Notes: generated from the letters alone by a model not told the origin. A stretch of 64,000 bases of DNA from Aquarana catesbeiana (GCF_042186555.1 NC_133328.1:616659092-616723091); one strand, 5' to 3'. Positions 35,199 through 46,659 are shown, counted from the stretch's first letter. Numbers and translations are program-made.

Positions 35199-36735
35199 CA
35201 GTATCTCACAAAAGTGAGTACACCCCTCACGTTTTTGTAATTATTTTATTATATCTTTTAATGTGACAACACTGAAAAAAATACACTTTGCTACTATGTA
35301 AAGTTGTGAGTGTACAGCTTGTATAACGATGTAAATTTGCTGTCCCCCAAAATAACTCAAAACACAGCCATTAATGTCTAAACCGCTGGCAATAAAAGTG
35401 AGTACACCACTAAGTGAAAATGTCCAAATTGGCCCCAATTAGCCATTTTCCCTCCCCGGTGTCATGTGACTCGTTAGTGTTACAAGGTCTCAGGTGTGAA
35501 TGGGGATCAGGTGTGTTAAAATTGGTATTATCACTCTCACTCTTTCATACTGGTCACTGGAAGTTCAACATGGCACCTAGTGGCAAAGAACTCAGAGGAT
35601 CTGAAAAAAAGAATTGTTGCTCTACATAAAGATGGCCTAGGCTATAAGAAGATTGCCAAGACCCTGAAACTGAGCTGCAGCATGTTGCCCAACACCATAC
35701 AGCGGTTTAACAGGACATGTTCCACTCAGAACAGGCCTCGCCATGGTTGACCAAAGAAGTTGGTTGCAAGTGCTCAGCATCATATCCAGAGGTTGTTTTT
35801 GGGAGATAGAGTTATAAGTGATGCCAGCATTGCTGCAGAGGTTGAAGTTGTGGGGGTCAGCCTGTCAGTCCCAGAAGGAAGCCTCTTCTAAAGATGATGC
35901 ACAAGAAAGCCCGCAAACAGTTTGCTGAAGACAAGCAGACTAAGGACATGGATTACTGGAACCATGTCCTGGGGTCTGATGAGACCAAGTTAAACTTATT
36001 TGGTTCATATGGTGTCAAGCGTGTGTGGTGTCAACCAAGTTAGGAGTACAAAGATAAGCGTGTCTTGCCTACAGTCAGGCATGGTGGTGGGAGTGTCATG
36101 GTCTGGGGCTGCATATGTGCTGCCGGAACTGGGGAGCTACAGTTCATTGAGGGAACCGTGAATGCCAAATGTCCTGTGACATCCTGAAGCAGAGCATGAT
36201 CCCCTCCCTTCGGAGACTGGGCCGCAGGGCAGTATCCCAACATTATAACGACCCCAAACACATCTCCAAGAGGACCACTGCCTTTGCTAAAGAAGCTGAG
36301 GGTAAAGGTGATGGACTGGCCAAGCATGTCTCCAGACCTAAACCCTATTGAGCATCTGTGGGGCATCCTCAAATGGAAGGTGGAGAAGCGCAAGGTCTTT
36401 AACATCCACCAGCTCTGTGATGTCATCATGGAGGAGTGGAAAAGGACTCCAGTGGCAACCTGTGAAGCTCTGGTGAACTCCATGCCCAAGAGGCACTTTG
36501 GGCCCAGTTTGGACATTTTCACTTAGGGGTGTACTCACTTTTGTTGCCAGTGATTTAGAAATGCATAGCTGTGTGTTGAGTTATTTTGAGGGGACAGCAA
36601 ATTTACACTGTTATACAAGCTGTATACTCACTACTTTACATTGTAGCAAAGTCATTTCTTCAGTGTTGTCGCATGAAAAGATATAATAAAATATTTACAA
36701 AAATGTGAGGGTGTACTCACTTTTGTGAGATACTG
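35199..36735 (+). mobile_element. Tc1-like transposon, full length, inactivated
   Basis: The 1537-bp element starts CAGTATCTCACAAAAGTGAG and ends with its reverse complement. TA lies on both sides at 35197-35198 and 36736-36737. The inverted repeats extend for about 200 bp. It encloses a broken transposase gene. Confidence 0.9.
35570..36526 (+). pseudogene. Tc1-like transposase pseudogene
   Basis: DDE-type transposase that would bind the element's ends and move it. The start MAPSGKELR is followed by a frameshift after about 9 codons. The helix-turn-helix text then continues in another frame (KKRIVALHKDGLGYKKIAK). A TGA stop interrupts near 35748 and a TAG near 36040. The first catalytic motif GSDETKLNLFG (near 35977) keeps its Asp. 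The second motif reads QHYNDPKH, so the catalytic Asp is Tyr. The end (36284-36526) is open and keeps SPDLNPIEHLWG with the third acidic residue. It is clearly non-functional. Confidence 0.9.
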
Positions 36736-36737
36736 TA

Positions 36738-37362
36738 TCTAGTGAAGTTACTGACAGGGTGCTTTACAGGTCAAGGGCAGTTAACCCCTGGGGTAGTCAA
36801 GGCCCTTCGAATTAAACTTTCCCTCCCCATGATGAGTGAAGATTGGGCCCTCTAGCCCTGCAGCATGGACTGTCGTGTACCCCTGTATGTGGCAGTTTGC
36901 CCTAAGAGTATTCTCTGATGCATTTGGGGCAATGCAGATACAGCTCCAGTGGTCTAGCTACACCCAGCACCCCATCAGTGGCAGCAAATATTGAAACACT
37001 TGTTTATAGGAGGCTACTTGTTGCTTAGGGATCTGAGTTGGGACGATACTCTCAATTGGAAGGCCACTCCCTTATAGGATATTATAGGCCTTCTAACCCT
37101 CAGCAAGCCGTGACGTTATGCAAGCACAGAGGTGGGGGGATGGAAGATGGGGTGAGTTTCCAAATCCCCACATCAGGTAGGAAGGACTCCTGCACTGTTC
37201 ACCCTGTAATGGCTCCCCTAAGGGTCAGATTAGCTCATTCCCCATAGCTGGTATTTCATTCTGAAATGATTTTCTTAGCAGAACCCCATGGAGGAGGAAT
37301 TCTACAAGAAATGGGATTCTCCGTCTGTTGATTAGCGCTTTCCTACTTGATTAAGACCCTAA
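36738..37362. other. Intronic sequence, no gene recognised
   Basis: Unique-looking intron between a Tc1 element and a Harbinger-like MITE. No coding similarity was seen. Confidence 0.35.
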
Positions 37363-37665
37363 GCCTAAGTTCACATTGAAGCGATTTGGCAGGGGATTTG
37401 ACATGTCAAATCCCCTGCCAAATCGGGGGGGGTGGGGGGGGGCTTTTGCCAGCAATGGCACCGTCTGAATCGGTGCAGCGCCACACCGATCCCCAAAAGT
37501 AATTCCTGTACGGGGGGGGGGGACGATTTGCATAGACATCTGTGCAGGAACTTGCACAGATGTCTGTCAAATTGCCCCTTAAGTCAGACTGCATTGCTGA
37601 GTTGAAATCGTGTGGGTTCAGCTGAACTCGCACGATTTCTAACCTGCACCAATGTGAACCTAAGC
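37363..37665. mobile_element. Harbinger-like MITE with TAA duplication
   Basis: The ends are GCCTAAGTTCACATTG and CAATGTGAACCTAAGC, flanked by TAA at 37360-37362 and 37666-37668. A perfect internal palindrome at about 37382-37425 is centred on GACATGTC. Two poly-G tracts lie at 37426-37440 and 37511-37521. Confidence 0.7.
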
Positions 37666-38263
37666 TAATATAACTGTACTGCAGTGACATCTGCTCAGAA
37701 GGTAGTTGACACAAGATACAATTAAAGTGTATGTCAGGGTAAACTATGAAAAAACACGTTATACATCCTCTTATCCTGTTCTCTACAATACAGAGACTAA
37801 CTATTCTGTAGCCCAAAATAGTTAGCAGGGCTAATTACTCTCCTTGAGATAACACAGGACGTGTATGGTGGACACAGGATAGCTCTGAATTTGTGTCATG
37901 ATCAACAGGTATTTTTTGCACTTGTTGAACAGATATATCACTTTCAATGGTATACCAAGCTTAGAACGCTGCCTAAAGCCTGAGACCAAGCTTCCACGAT
38001 CCTCAGGTAAGGGGTGCTGCTTGCCAAGAAGCCTATCCGAGGCAGTACATGCGTGAGATCAAGAAGGCACCACTCTCTCTTAACCAGCCACCATAGTAGA
38101 GGCATCAAGACTGCTTCAGCCTATGAGTCTCCGCCAAAGGCAACGCCCATTTGACGTGCTGTTGCCCCACCCACCGTGGCTTAATCAAAGGGTTTCAATG
38201 GTATATTTAACAGCACAAAAGGGAGCAGATAAGAGAAGTTCATTGTTAGAGTTTACATACACT
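37666..38263. other. Intronic sequence, no gene recognised
   Basis: No coding similarity or repeat structure was seen. Confidence 0.35.
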
Positions 38264-38267
38264 TTAA

Positions 38268-38765
38268 AGTGGGGTTCCCATTTAAAAAAAAAAAAATTAA
38301 AAGTCAGCAGCTACAAATACTGCAGCTGCTGACTTTTAATCGGACAATTACCTGTCCAGGGATGCGGGGGATCGAAGCCCCGCTCGTCCCCCCCCCCCCT
38401 CTGCTCGGCGGCGCCGGCATTTTAACTATGGGTGCCCGGCTGTGGCTTCACAGCCGGGCACCCACTGCGCATGCGCGTGCTGCACCGGGCGCCGTCACTG
38501 GCCCCGTAATCATCTGGGACCGGTCACGTGTCCCAGATGATTGACAAGAGGGAGGGTGGAGAGGCGATCTCCCTTCCTGCGCCGAGGGAAGTGATGTCAC
38601 CAGCCCAGGCACCGAAGGAGGCAGACTTCGAGGGACCCCCTAGCAACAGCCATTTAGAGGTGAGTAAAAAAAAAAAATTTCTCCAAATGTTTTTTTTTTT
38701 TTTATTTTTTTTTACGCACATTACTAATTTTTTTTTTTTTTTTTTTTTTGGGGTGGAACTCCACC
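38268..38765. mobile_element. TTAA-flanked MITE (AGTGGGGTTCC family)
   Basis: TTAA lies at 38264-38267 and 38766-38769. The ends are AGTGGGGTTCC and GGTGGAACTCCACC. It shares the AGCAGCTAC...GCAGCTGCT hairpin with 32529-32929. Its right TTAA is also the left TTAA of the next element. Confidence 0.65.
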
Positions 38766-38769
38766 TTAA

Positions 38770-39913
38770 GCACTTCCAGCTCAAGGATGTTATATGATGT
38801 CCTGGACTTTGAGTGGGGATATCTAAATGTTGCCTGCAGCTACAGGCATCATTCAGATATCGTCTTTTTTCGGCCAGCGATTCTGTGCACCGTGAGAATA
38901 ATCCTATCGGCAGTTCAACCACTTGATCGTTCTTACAGGCGGCGGGAGGGGACGACTCCCGCCGCCCTTACGGTGCTTCTCCGGGCTCGCCCATGCGATC
39001 GGCGAGCCGGAGAACGAATTGTTTGCCACCGGATGGTCCCCAGTCATCTCTATGACCCTCGGAAGCCCGGGCGCGATGTTATGACGCCACGTCCGGGCTG
39101 GCGGATGTATACAATGCCAGGGACTCGGCTGGAAAGGGCGAGAGTTCATTTTTTTTATTTTTTTTTTATTTCGGTCTTTCCAGCCTAGAGGAAAGATGTG
39201 GGGTCTTGCAGACCCCACATCTCTCCAAAAAGAGGATCTGTCACAGACTATTCCTATTACAAGGGATGTTTACATTCCTTGTAATAGGAATAAAAGTGAT
39301 TAAAAAAAATGTAAAGAGAAAGTGTAAAAATAAAAAAACAAAGGTAAAATGTACACAAAAAAAAATATTTTTTTAAAGCACCCCTGTCCCCGCGCACAGA
39401 AGCGAACGCATATGTAAGTCGCACCCAAATATGTAAACGGTGTTCAAATCACACGTGAGGTATCGCCACATGCGTAAGAGCAATAATTCTAGTCCAAGAC
39501 CTCCTTTGTAACTCTAAAAAAATTTAAAGCGTCTATGGAGATTTTTAAGTACCAAAGTTTGGCGACATTCCACGAGTGTGCGCAGTTTTAAAGTGTGACT
39601 TGTTAGTTATCTATTTACTCGGCGTAGCATCATCTTTTACATTATACAACAAAAAATTTTTTTTTTTTTTTTTTTTTTATTCCTGAAGCAGTTTTTTTTT
39701 TTTTTAAAAAAGTGTTTAAATAATTCCTGCGCAAATACCGTGTGACGTAAAAATTTGCAATGATCGCCATTTTATTCCCTAGAGTCTGTTAAAAAAAAAA
39801 AAAAAACATTTATACTGTTTGGGGGTTCTAAGCAATTTTCTAGCCAAAAAAAAAAAAATGATTATTTTTCCATGTAGGAGAAGAGTGCCAGAATAGGCCT
39901 GGTATGGAAGTGG
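38770..39913 (+). mobile_element. piggyBac-like element, family B, full length
   Basis: TTAA lies at 38766-38769 and 39914-39917. It starts GCACTTCCAGCTC and ends GGTATGGAAGTGG. Family B landmarks are present: GAGCAATAATTCTAG, CCAAGACCTCC and CGCCATTTTATTCCC. Poly-T runs sit at 39656-39678 and 39692-39704. Confidence 0.75.
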
Positions 39914-39917
39914 TTAA

Positions 39918-40914
39918 GGAATGAGTGTCACCTACTTGACTCTATGGCAGGTGTATGTGAATGACGAGATCAACTGAGCAGAGTTATGAATCTTCTGCCA
40001 GATAAGAAAGGCCACGTATATATTTATTTTTAGCTATGTGTCTAGCTCTTTACCCGGGGTTCTGCTTTGTTCCTGGAATTTTTTCATTCAGAAATTAATT
40101 TTCTGAAGTTCAGTAGTTTTCAATCACATCTACCGTTCACTGTGAAACATTGTGTCACCGAGAAAGCAGAGACATTATTTCAGCTTTAGCTGAAATGGAT
40201 CGAGGCAGTGTAAATTATTTAACGTGTAATCATGAAAGCGCAATATGAAATCATTAATTTTCAAAGGGCTATTTTCTTCTTTTTGCTGTGAGATGAAACA
40301 GTTATTTTACAGCAGGTTGTAATCATCCTGCCCTAGAATCGGCTCTAGGCAAGTCCTGGCTCTGCAGTGGAGTTGGCGCTACATGCGTCTTGCTGGGATT
40401 TGTGATTTTTAAAGTGTAAGTTCACTTTTATAATATTTTCTACCTGTAATCTATTTCCTCCTACATTTTTTTTTTAATTTTTTCAATTCTTTTCAGTTAC
40501 CTTTCTTTCCCCATCCTCACATCATGTGCATATTTGGCTCCACTCATTTGTCCGGTAAATGATGCACACGGTAATGGAGCCCTGTATATCAACAAACAAC
40601 AAAGGATACATGATGCGCCATTTAAAAAAAAAAAAAAAATTAGTTTTGAGTTGCAGAGGTAAATTTGTATTTTGAGCAGCCTTAATGACCCAGGCTATAC
40701 AAATGTGGATACTGTTTGTGTATAAAGCAGGCATGGCAAGTCCTACCTCTCAATCCTCTGGAAGTGTGGGTCCAATCATGCAGTCAAAACTTTTTAGGAG
40801 TATTTCATAGGATGTGCCGCACATCAATTTAGGCATAAAGCCGACACTTGTCTTACCACTGATCAGCAGTTGATGGATGTACAAAAGCAAGTCAATTACT
40901 GCCCCAATTATTGG
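39918..40914. other. Intronic sequence, no gene recognised
   Basis: AT-rich intron with a poly-A run at 40623-40639. No coding similarity was seen. Confidence 0.35.
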
Positions 40915-41900
40915 AAAGGGCCACCTAAGCCCTCACCTACTGCCACGTGTTATGGCTCGTGTGATCCTTGCTCTACTCCTACGTGGAAAGAATCATTTGA
41001 ACCCTCGCTTGCTGCCACGGGGAATGGTTCATGTTATCCTTACGCTACTCCAACATAGAACAGGCCACTTGAACCCTTACGTCAGTGGTAGGCAATCTGG
41101 GGCCCTCGAGCTGTTGTGGAACTACATTTCCTATGAGGCATTGCAAGGCTGGCAGTTACAATTACTCCAAGAGGCATGATGGGACTAAGGTTGCCTACTT
41201 GCCTTATGTGCTGTCACATAGAAAGGGACAGAATTTCTCACCTACTTTTTCTCACCTGCTGCCACATGAAATGGGTCATCTGACTTCCTACCTACTGCGC
41301 AATGAAGGGGTCATGTGATCCCTCACGTACTACCACATGGAAAGGACCATGGAACTTCTCACATACTGCCACATGAAACGGACCATTTGATTTTTTTATC
41401 TGTTGCACATGGAAGGGGTCATTTGAACCCTCACGTACTACCACATGGAAAGCGCCATGGAGCTTCTCGCCTACTGCCACGTGAAATGGGCCATGTGACT
41501 CCTTACCTAGTGCACATGGAGTCTATCATGTGTACCCCCACATACTACCACATGAAAAGGGCCATGTGAACCCTTATCTAATGCCACATGGAAGGGGTCT
41601 TTTGAACCCTCACATACTACCACATGGAAAGGGCCATGGAACTTCTCACCTACTGCCACATGAAACGGGCCTTCTGACTTCTTACCTACTGCACTTGGAA
41701 GAGGTCATGTGAACCCTCACGTACTACCTCATGGAAAGGGCCATAGAACTTCTCACCTACTGCCACATGAAACGGGTCATGTGACTTCTTACCTACTGCA
41801 CATGGAAGGGGTCATATAAACCCTCACATACTACCACATGGAAGAAGCCAAGTGAACCCTCCGCTACCACATGGAAAGGATGATGCGACTTTCCTTCTAC
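40915..41900. repeat. Diverged ~40-bp satellite with ~120-bp higher-order pattern
   Basis: Units of about 40 bp centre on three alternating forms: CCACATGGAAAGGGCC, CCACATGAAACGGGCC and GCACATGGAAGGGGTC. The three follow one another in order several times between 41320 and 41870, giving a period near 120 bp. The left part is more diverged. A short foreign segment interrupts at about 41082-41205. Apparent frames of 60-100 codons are artefacts. Confidence 0.75.
41082..41205. mobile_element. MITE fragment within the satellite
   Basis: The segment GTGGTAGGCAATCTGGGGCC through GGCATGATGGGACTAAGG and GTTGCCTAC looks like a short inverted-end MITE: GTAGGCAA at one end and TTGCCTAC at the other. It is absent from neighbouring satellite units. 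Confidence 0.5.
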
Positions 41901-42447
41901 TGCCATGTGTTCTTGTTTGTGTGATCTTCCACCACTTCTGCCCCATGAAAAGGGCTGTGTGATCTCTCACCAGCTAATGTTGCTTGCACTCTCTTTCCAC
42001 TTCCTGATAGAGATTTCTGGATCTCATAGTTTCTCAACAGCTGGAGGACCCAGACATCCTGGGACGCTTTTCATGCAGTTTGATATTCTTTGTTGAGACT
42101 AGTGACACAAACTGGCATGTGCTGGCTTAAAGAATGGTCACTCAACTGTATTCGCTCCACAGATAAAGTATACCACGTGTAGGAGTTCACTTGAACTGAA
42201 AGAAAACTGGGGTTTATGTTGCCCTGTCACTCTACTGGCTGCAGGTAGCAAAGAAAAATACTCAGCACTTCCAAGTCACAGCATGTGGTGGTGAGAACAG
42301 AGTCCTCATCCCTGTGCAAGCTCTGCATGGGATAGGCTTGGCTCGGAGAGCAACCACTGTGCCCAGCGGCGGGGGCGCACACTATCTGACACATCTTGGA
42401 AGTGTATTATTTCATCACCACCCAGAGCTCTTCAGTAGAGCTAACAT
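41901..42447. other. Intronic sequence, no gene recognised
   Basis: No coding similarity or repeat structure was seen beyond the satellite edge. Confidence 0.35.
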
Positions 42448-42451
42448 TTAA

Positions 42452-43020
42452 AGTGATTGTAAAGGGTCTTTTTTTTTAAATAACATGTCATACTTACCTG
42501 CTCTGTGAAATGGTTTTACACAGAGCAGCCCTGATCCTTCTCTTCTGGGGACCCCCGCCACCACTTCTAGCTCCTTCCCACTGTTGAGTGCAAAGCGGCT
42601 TGCTATAGGGGCACTTGTGCAGGCTCGATTCCAAGGCAGGCTACGTGTAATCATTGACACACACAGCGTGCCAGGCCCAGCCGCCGCCTCTCCTCACAGG
42701 CTGTGGTTGACGGCAGCAGGATCCAATGGCTTCTGCTTGTGCCTCCATGTCTAGTGAGGGGAGAGGGAGGAGAAAGCCACTGTTCTCTGTGCACATTACT
42801 AGATTGAGATCGGGCTCAAATACTTTTTCTTTAAGGGGGGGAGCTGCAAAAACATAAATTTTACCCCCTATAGCCCTTAAAGCGGCCGTCGTACAGCTAG
42901 GGCGATTCGCGCAGGGGAGCCAACCTGCCACTGTCAAGATGGCGGTTGGTCAACAAGTAGTTAATGGAGTGAATGCATTAAGGTAAAAAAAAAAAAAAAA
43001 ACCTGCTTTTTACAACCACT
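42452..43020. mobile_element. TTAA-flanked MITE (AGTGATTGTAAA family)
   Basis: TTAA lies at 42448-42451 and 43021-43024. The ends AGTGATTGTAAA and TTTACAACCACT form a near-perfect 12-bp inverted repeat. The interior has no frame with known similarity. Confidence 0.65.
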
Positions 43021-43024
43021 TTAA

Positions 43025-43693
43025 CACACCACCATCCAGAAAGGTAAGTATAGACTTATTTTACAAGGTGGCTTTGTTTGATACCTTTTACAGTGGCAAA
43101 GCACAGGTATACGTTAAATGGTTTAGTGTGCTAATTTGTGCCGTATTGTGTCAAGAAATTGAGATCGTTTTTTGTTTTTACGTTATGGTAAACTGGTTGT
43201 TTCAGTTCAGGTTTTTAAGTCTACCATTTCATGTACATATGGTACTTTAACAGTGCACTGTCTGTGACCATCCTTTCTTCACTGTAACCCTACAGAACAG
43301 TGTCAGGTAAGTACAAGCTGTAGGTAGTAACATTCAGTTCTGTACAGTAATATGCTAAAGCATGTTTAATTCCGTGAGCTCCAACAACATTTGATTCTTC
43401 ATCCCAGGCCTCATACCAAGTTTGTATAAATTGTTGGCATAGCATTCATATAATGTCAGGTCGGGTTGCCAGGGACACAAAATAGCACAACTTTGACTTA
43501 ACAGGTTCGCAATCACTAAAAATCCAAATGACGATGCATATGCTTATGTGAGCATTTGACGCTTACACGGTAAACCCAGCTGTCATTCTGATCATCGGAT
43601 GTCATTATCAGGAGCCAGGATAATTATTTTTTTCTGTAATGCCTGTATGTATATATTAATTATTTTATGTTGTAAAAAAATGTTGTGTTAGAG
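43025..43693. other. Intronic sequence, no gene recognised
   Basis: AT-rich intron. No coding similarity was seen. Confidence 0.35.
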
Positions 43694-44435
43694 CAGGGGT
43701 CTCCAAACTTTCTAAACAAAGGGCCGATTTACTGTCCTTCAGACTTTAGTGGAGCCTGACTGTGGCCAGTAGGAGTAGACAATACCTCCTGCTCTGTGGT
43801 GAGTGGGAGTAATAATTACACCTCACCCCTATGGTTAGGAGGACGAATAGTGCCCCATCATTGGTGTCTGTGGAAGGAATCGTGCCCCATCATTGGTGTC
43901 TGTGGAAGGAATCGTGCCCCATCCTTTTCTGTCTGTGGAAGGAATCGTGCCCCATCATTGGTGTCTGTGGTTGGAATAGTGCCCCATCATTGGTATCAAG
44001 GGGAAGAATAGTACCCCCGTCGTTTGTATTAAGGGGAAGAATAGTGCCCCCATCGTTGTTATTAAAGGGACATTCGTGCCCCATCATTGGTGTGAGTAGA
44101 AGGAATTGTGTCCCATCATAGGTATCGGTGGAAGGAATGTGCCCCCATTATTGGTATTAGGAAGAATAGTGTCCCCATCAATGGTATTAAGGGGAAGAAT
44201 AGTGCCCCCATAGTTGGTGTCAGTGGGGAGAATAGTGCCCCGTTGTTGGTGTTAGGGATAGGAATATTGCAATGGTATCAAAAGAAGAATTTGTGCTCCA
44301 TCATTGGTGTCAGTGGAAGGAATAATACACCATTGTTGGTGTCAGAGGGAGGAGTAGTGCCTCATATCAGTGGGAAAAATAGTGTCCCAAGAGCCGGATA
44401 AAGGCAAGCAAAGGGCCACAGTTTGGAGACCTCTG
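43694..44435. mobile_element. hAT-like element with internal minisatellite, copy 1
   Basis: The ends are CAGGGGTCTCCAAACT and CAGTTTGGAGACCTCTG. About 16 imperfect units of 30-35 bp follow GAATAGTGCCCCATCATTGG. Flanking 8-mers TGTTAGAG and CTGTAGAG only partly agree. Frames of up to 97 codons across the array are repeat artefacts. Confidence 0.7.
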
Positions 44436-44556
44436 CTGTAGAGCAAAAGATTACTTCGAATAGTGATCTATTGCTGGCTGCAATCAACCATATCACTGTA
44501 CACCATTTTATACATCATATCATATCACTATAGTAGTGATCAGCAGCTCCAGGGAA

Positions 44557-45640
44557 TTTAGTGGGGCCGGATTGTGGCCAGTAGGAGTAGACAATGCCTC
44601 ATGCTCCGTAGTGTGTGGGAGTAATAATTACACAGCACCCTTGTGGTTAGGAAGAGGAATAGTGCACATCATTGGTGATTGTGGGAGGAGTAGTGCCCCA
44701 TCATTGGTGTCTGTGGGAGGAATAGTGGCCCATCATTGGTGTCTGTAGGAGTAATAGTGCCCCATCATTGGTGTCTGTGGGAGGAATAGTGCCCCATTGT
44801 TGGTATCAGTGGGAGGAATAGTCATTGGTATTAAGGAGAGGAATAGTGCCCCCATCGTTGTTGTCAGTGGAAGGAATAAAGCCCCATCATTCATATTAGT
44901 GGAAGGAAAGTTGCCCCCATAATTGGTATTAAGGGAAGAAATAGTGCCCCCATCGTTGGTGTCTGTGGGGAGAATAGTGCCCCATCATTGGTATTAAGGG
45001 GAGGAATAGTGCCCCCATCATTTGTGTTAGTGGAAGGAATAGTGCCCCATCAATGGTTTAGAACAGTGGTCTCCAAACTGTGGCCCGGGGGTCGCATGCG
45101 GCCCTTTTCTTGCTTTTATCCAGCCCTTGGGGCTCTATTCCTCCCACTGATGACACTACTCTGCCATCTGACACCAACAACGGGGCACTATTTCCCCACT
45201 GACACCAGTAATGGGTCCCTATTCCTCCCTATGGTGACCATGATGGGCCACTATTCCTCCTCCTAATACCAAATGGGGTTATATTTACTCCCACTGATGC
45301 CAGGAAAATTTTAATCCCACTGGTCAAAGCCCTCCTAGAGTCTGAAGGACAATAAGCCGGCCCTTTGTTTAGAAAGTTTGAGACCCCTGGTTTAGAAGAA
45401 GAATTTGCGCTCCATCATTGGTGTCAGAGAGAGGAGTAGTGCCTCATATCAATGGACAAAGTAGTGTCCCAAGAGCCGGATAAAGGCAAGCAAAGAGCCA
45501 CAGTTTAGAGACCTCTGCTGTAGAGCACAAGATTACTTCTAATAGTGATTATTGCCAGCTGCAATCAACCATATCACTGATCACAATTTTATACATCATA
45601 TCATATCACTATAGTAGTGATCAGCAGTTGCAGGGAGCTG
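44557..45640. repeat. Tandem duplicate of the 43745-44556 block
   Basis: The start (TTTAGTGGGGCCGGATTGTG) matches 43747 onward. The end repeats the flank of copy 1: 45517-45631 matches 44436-44550, including GATTACTTC, CAATCAACCATATCACT and ATCATATCATATCACTATAG. The duplicate is longer than the original because of a nested hAT-like copy and extra minisatellite units. Confidence 0.75.
45064..45389 (-). mobile_element. hAT-like element nested in its own family, with 8-bp duplication
   Basis: It begins CAGTGGTCTCCAAACTGTGG and ends AAAGTTTGAGACCCCTG. The 8-mer GTTTAGAA is at 45056-45063 and 45390-45397, an exact target duplication. Orientation is opposite to the surrounding copy. The duplication confirms the hAT-like assignment for the family. 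Confidence 0.88.
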
Positions 45641-46527
45641 CTTCAGCTCTGTCTGAGACCCCATACTTGAGGAAGCATTGCGTTTACAGTGGTCTGCTAC
45701 TTTCAATACTGTGTAGCAAGATCCAAAACATAGGAGTGGATCTTTTCAGCAAGTATGAAACCATCCCAAAGGCAGACTACTGCAGAGCTTGACCAGTTTT
45801 TGACTTGAATTAATGCTAAAGACATGGTCTTATCCCAGCTTTCCCCCCCATGTTGTGGCCACGGCAGAGCTACCTAGGCATTATTGTCCCACATTATGGG
45901 AGTCTGTGGAAAGCAGGGATTGGTGTTACCAGAATTGTTCAGAATATCTCGATGTCAACCTCTGCCTTGGAGCACTGCAGAGCCAATAGATTCCCAACTG
46001 GCATCTCAGACACCTTTAATAAACCAATGGCTTTGGGTGGACCTGCACAAATATTACAGCTGTTTTCTCAGTTTTAAAAACTAGGAAGCTTATTGCTAAA
46101 AAGTGTGGCATACAAAGTTGAGTAACCAAAGATGGTTCCTTTTAAAGTTATCAGGTGTATCTGTTAATAGAGGGAATTAATGAAATGGTAACTCATAGCC
46201 ACCAATCAGCATTTCCTTTGTTTCTTGTACTTTACTTTATTACATAGTTAGACTGAAAAAGGCACACAAGTCAGTGGAGTTCAAACAAAAGTCTATTGAG
46301 TTCAACATCATTGCTGTTTGTCCTGAATAATAATAGGCTTGTAGGTTTTTACCTCTTCCTTTGGGTTCACATTCAGTCGTCGTCTTTTATTTCTACCACA
46401 AGAACACAAATTCATTTAGCTGTGGTCTTCAGGTGATAGAACAGGTCTGCAGGCAACCGCTGAACTACCCATCCCAGCATTTACAGATTATCATTAATAG
46501 TCTGCTGATGATGTTTTATTCCAATAG
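45641..46527. other. Intronic sequence before exon 5
   Basis: Holds a short CR1-tail-like word (TACATAGTTAGACTGAAAAA at 46241). No gene was recognised. Confidence 0.4.
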
Positions 46528-46616
46528 ATGAAGACAAATTATCCAGAAGAAAGAGCATAGTAGACACCATATCCATCCAAGTGGACATTATGAGTGGAAG
46601 CAACACTGAGGACAAG
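46528..46616 (+). CDS. EFR3A: EFR3A coding exon 5 of 8 in window
   Basis: The exon is 89 bases; its first two bases complete the Asp codon begun in exon 4, and it ends in phase 0. The acceptor is TTTTATTCCAATAG and the donor is GTAACT. It reads DEDKLSRRKSIVDTISIQVD then IMSGSNTEDK. The basic SRRKSIVDT segment is conserved in EFR3 proteins. The last ten residues are the variable linker and differ from mammals. Confidence 0.93.
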
Positions 46617-46659
46617 GTAACTGATCTTTATTATTTAGTACCGACACAAACTGGAAAGA

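Noticed and set aside
36040..36522. 160-codon minus-strand frame
   Set aside because: It is the antisense of the Tc1 transposase pseudogene.
38524..39218. Frames of 104-146 codons on both strands
   Set aside because: They cover the borders of TTAA elements with long A/T runs; similar chance frames occur in other family copies.
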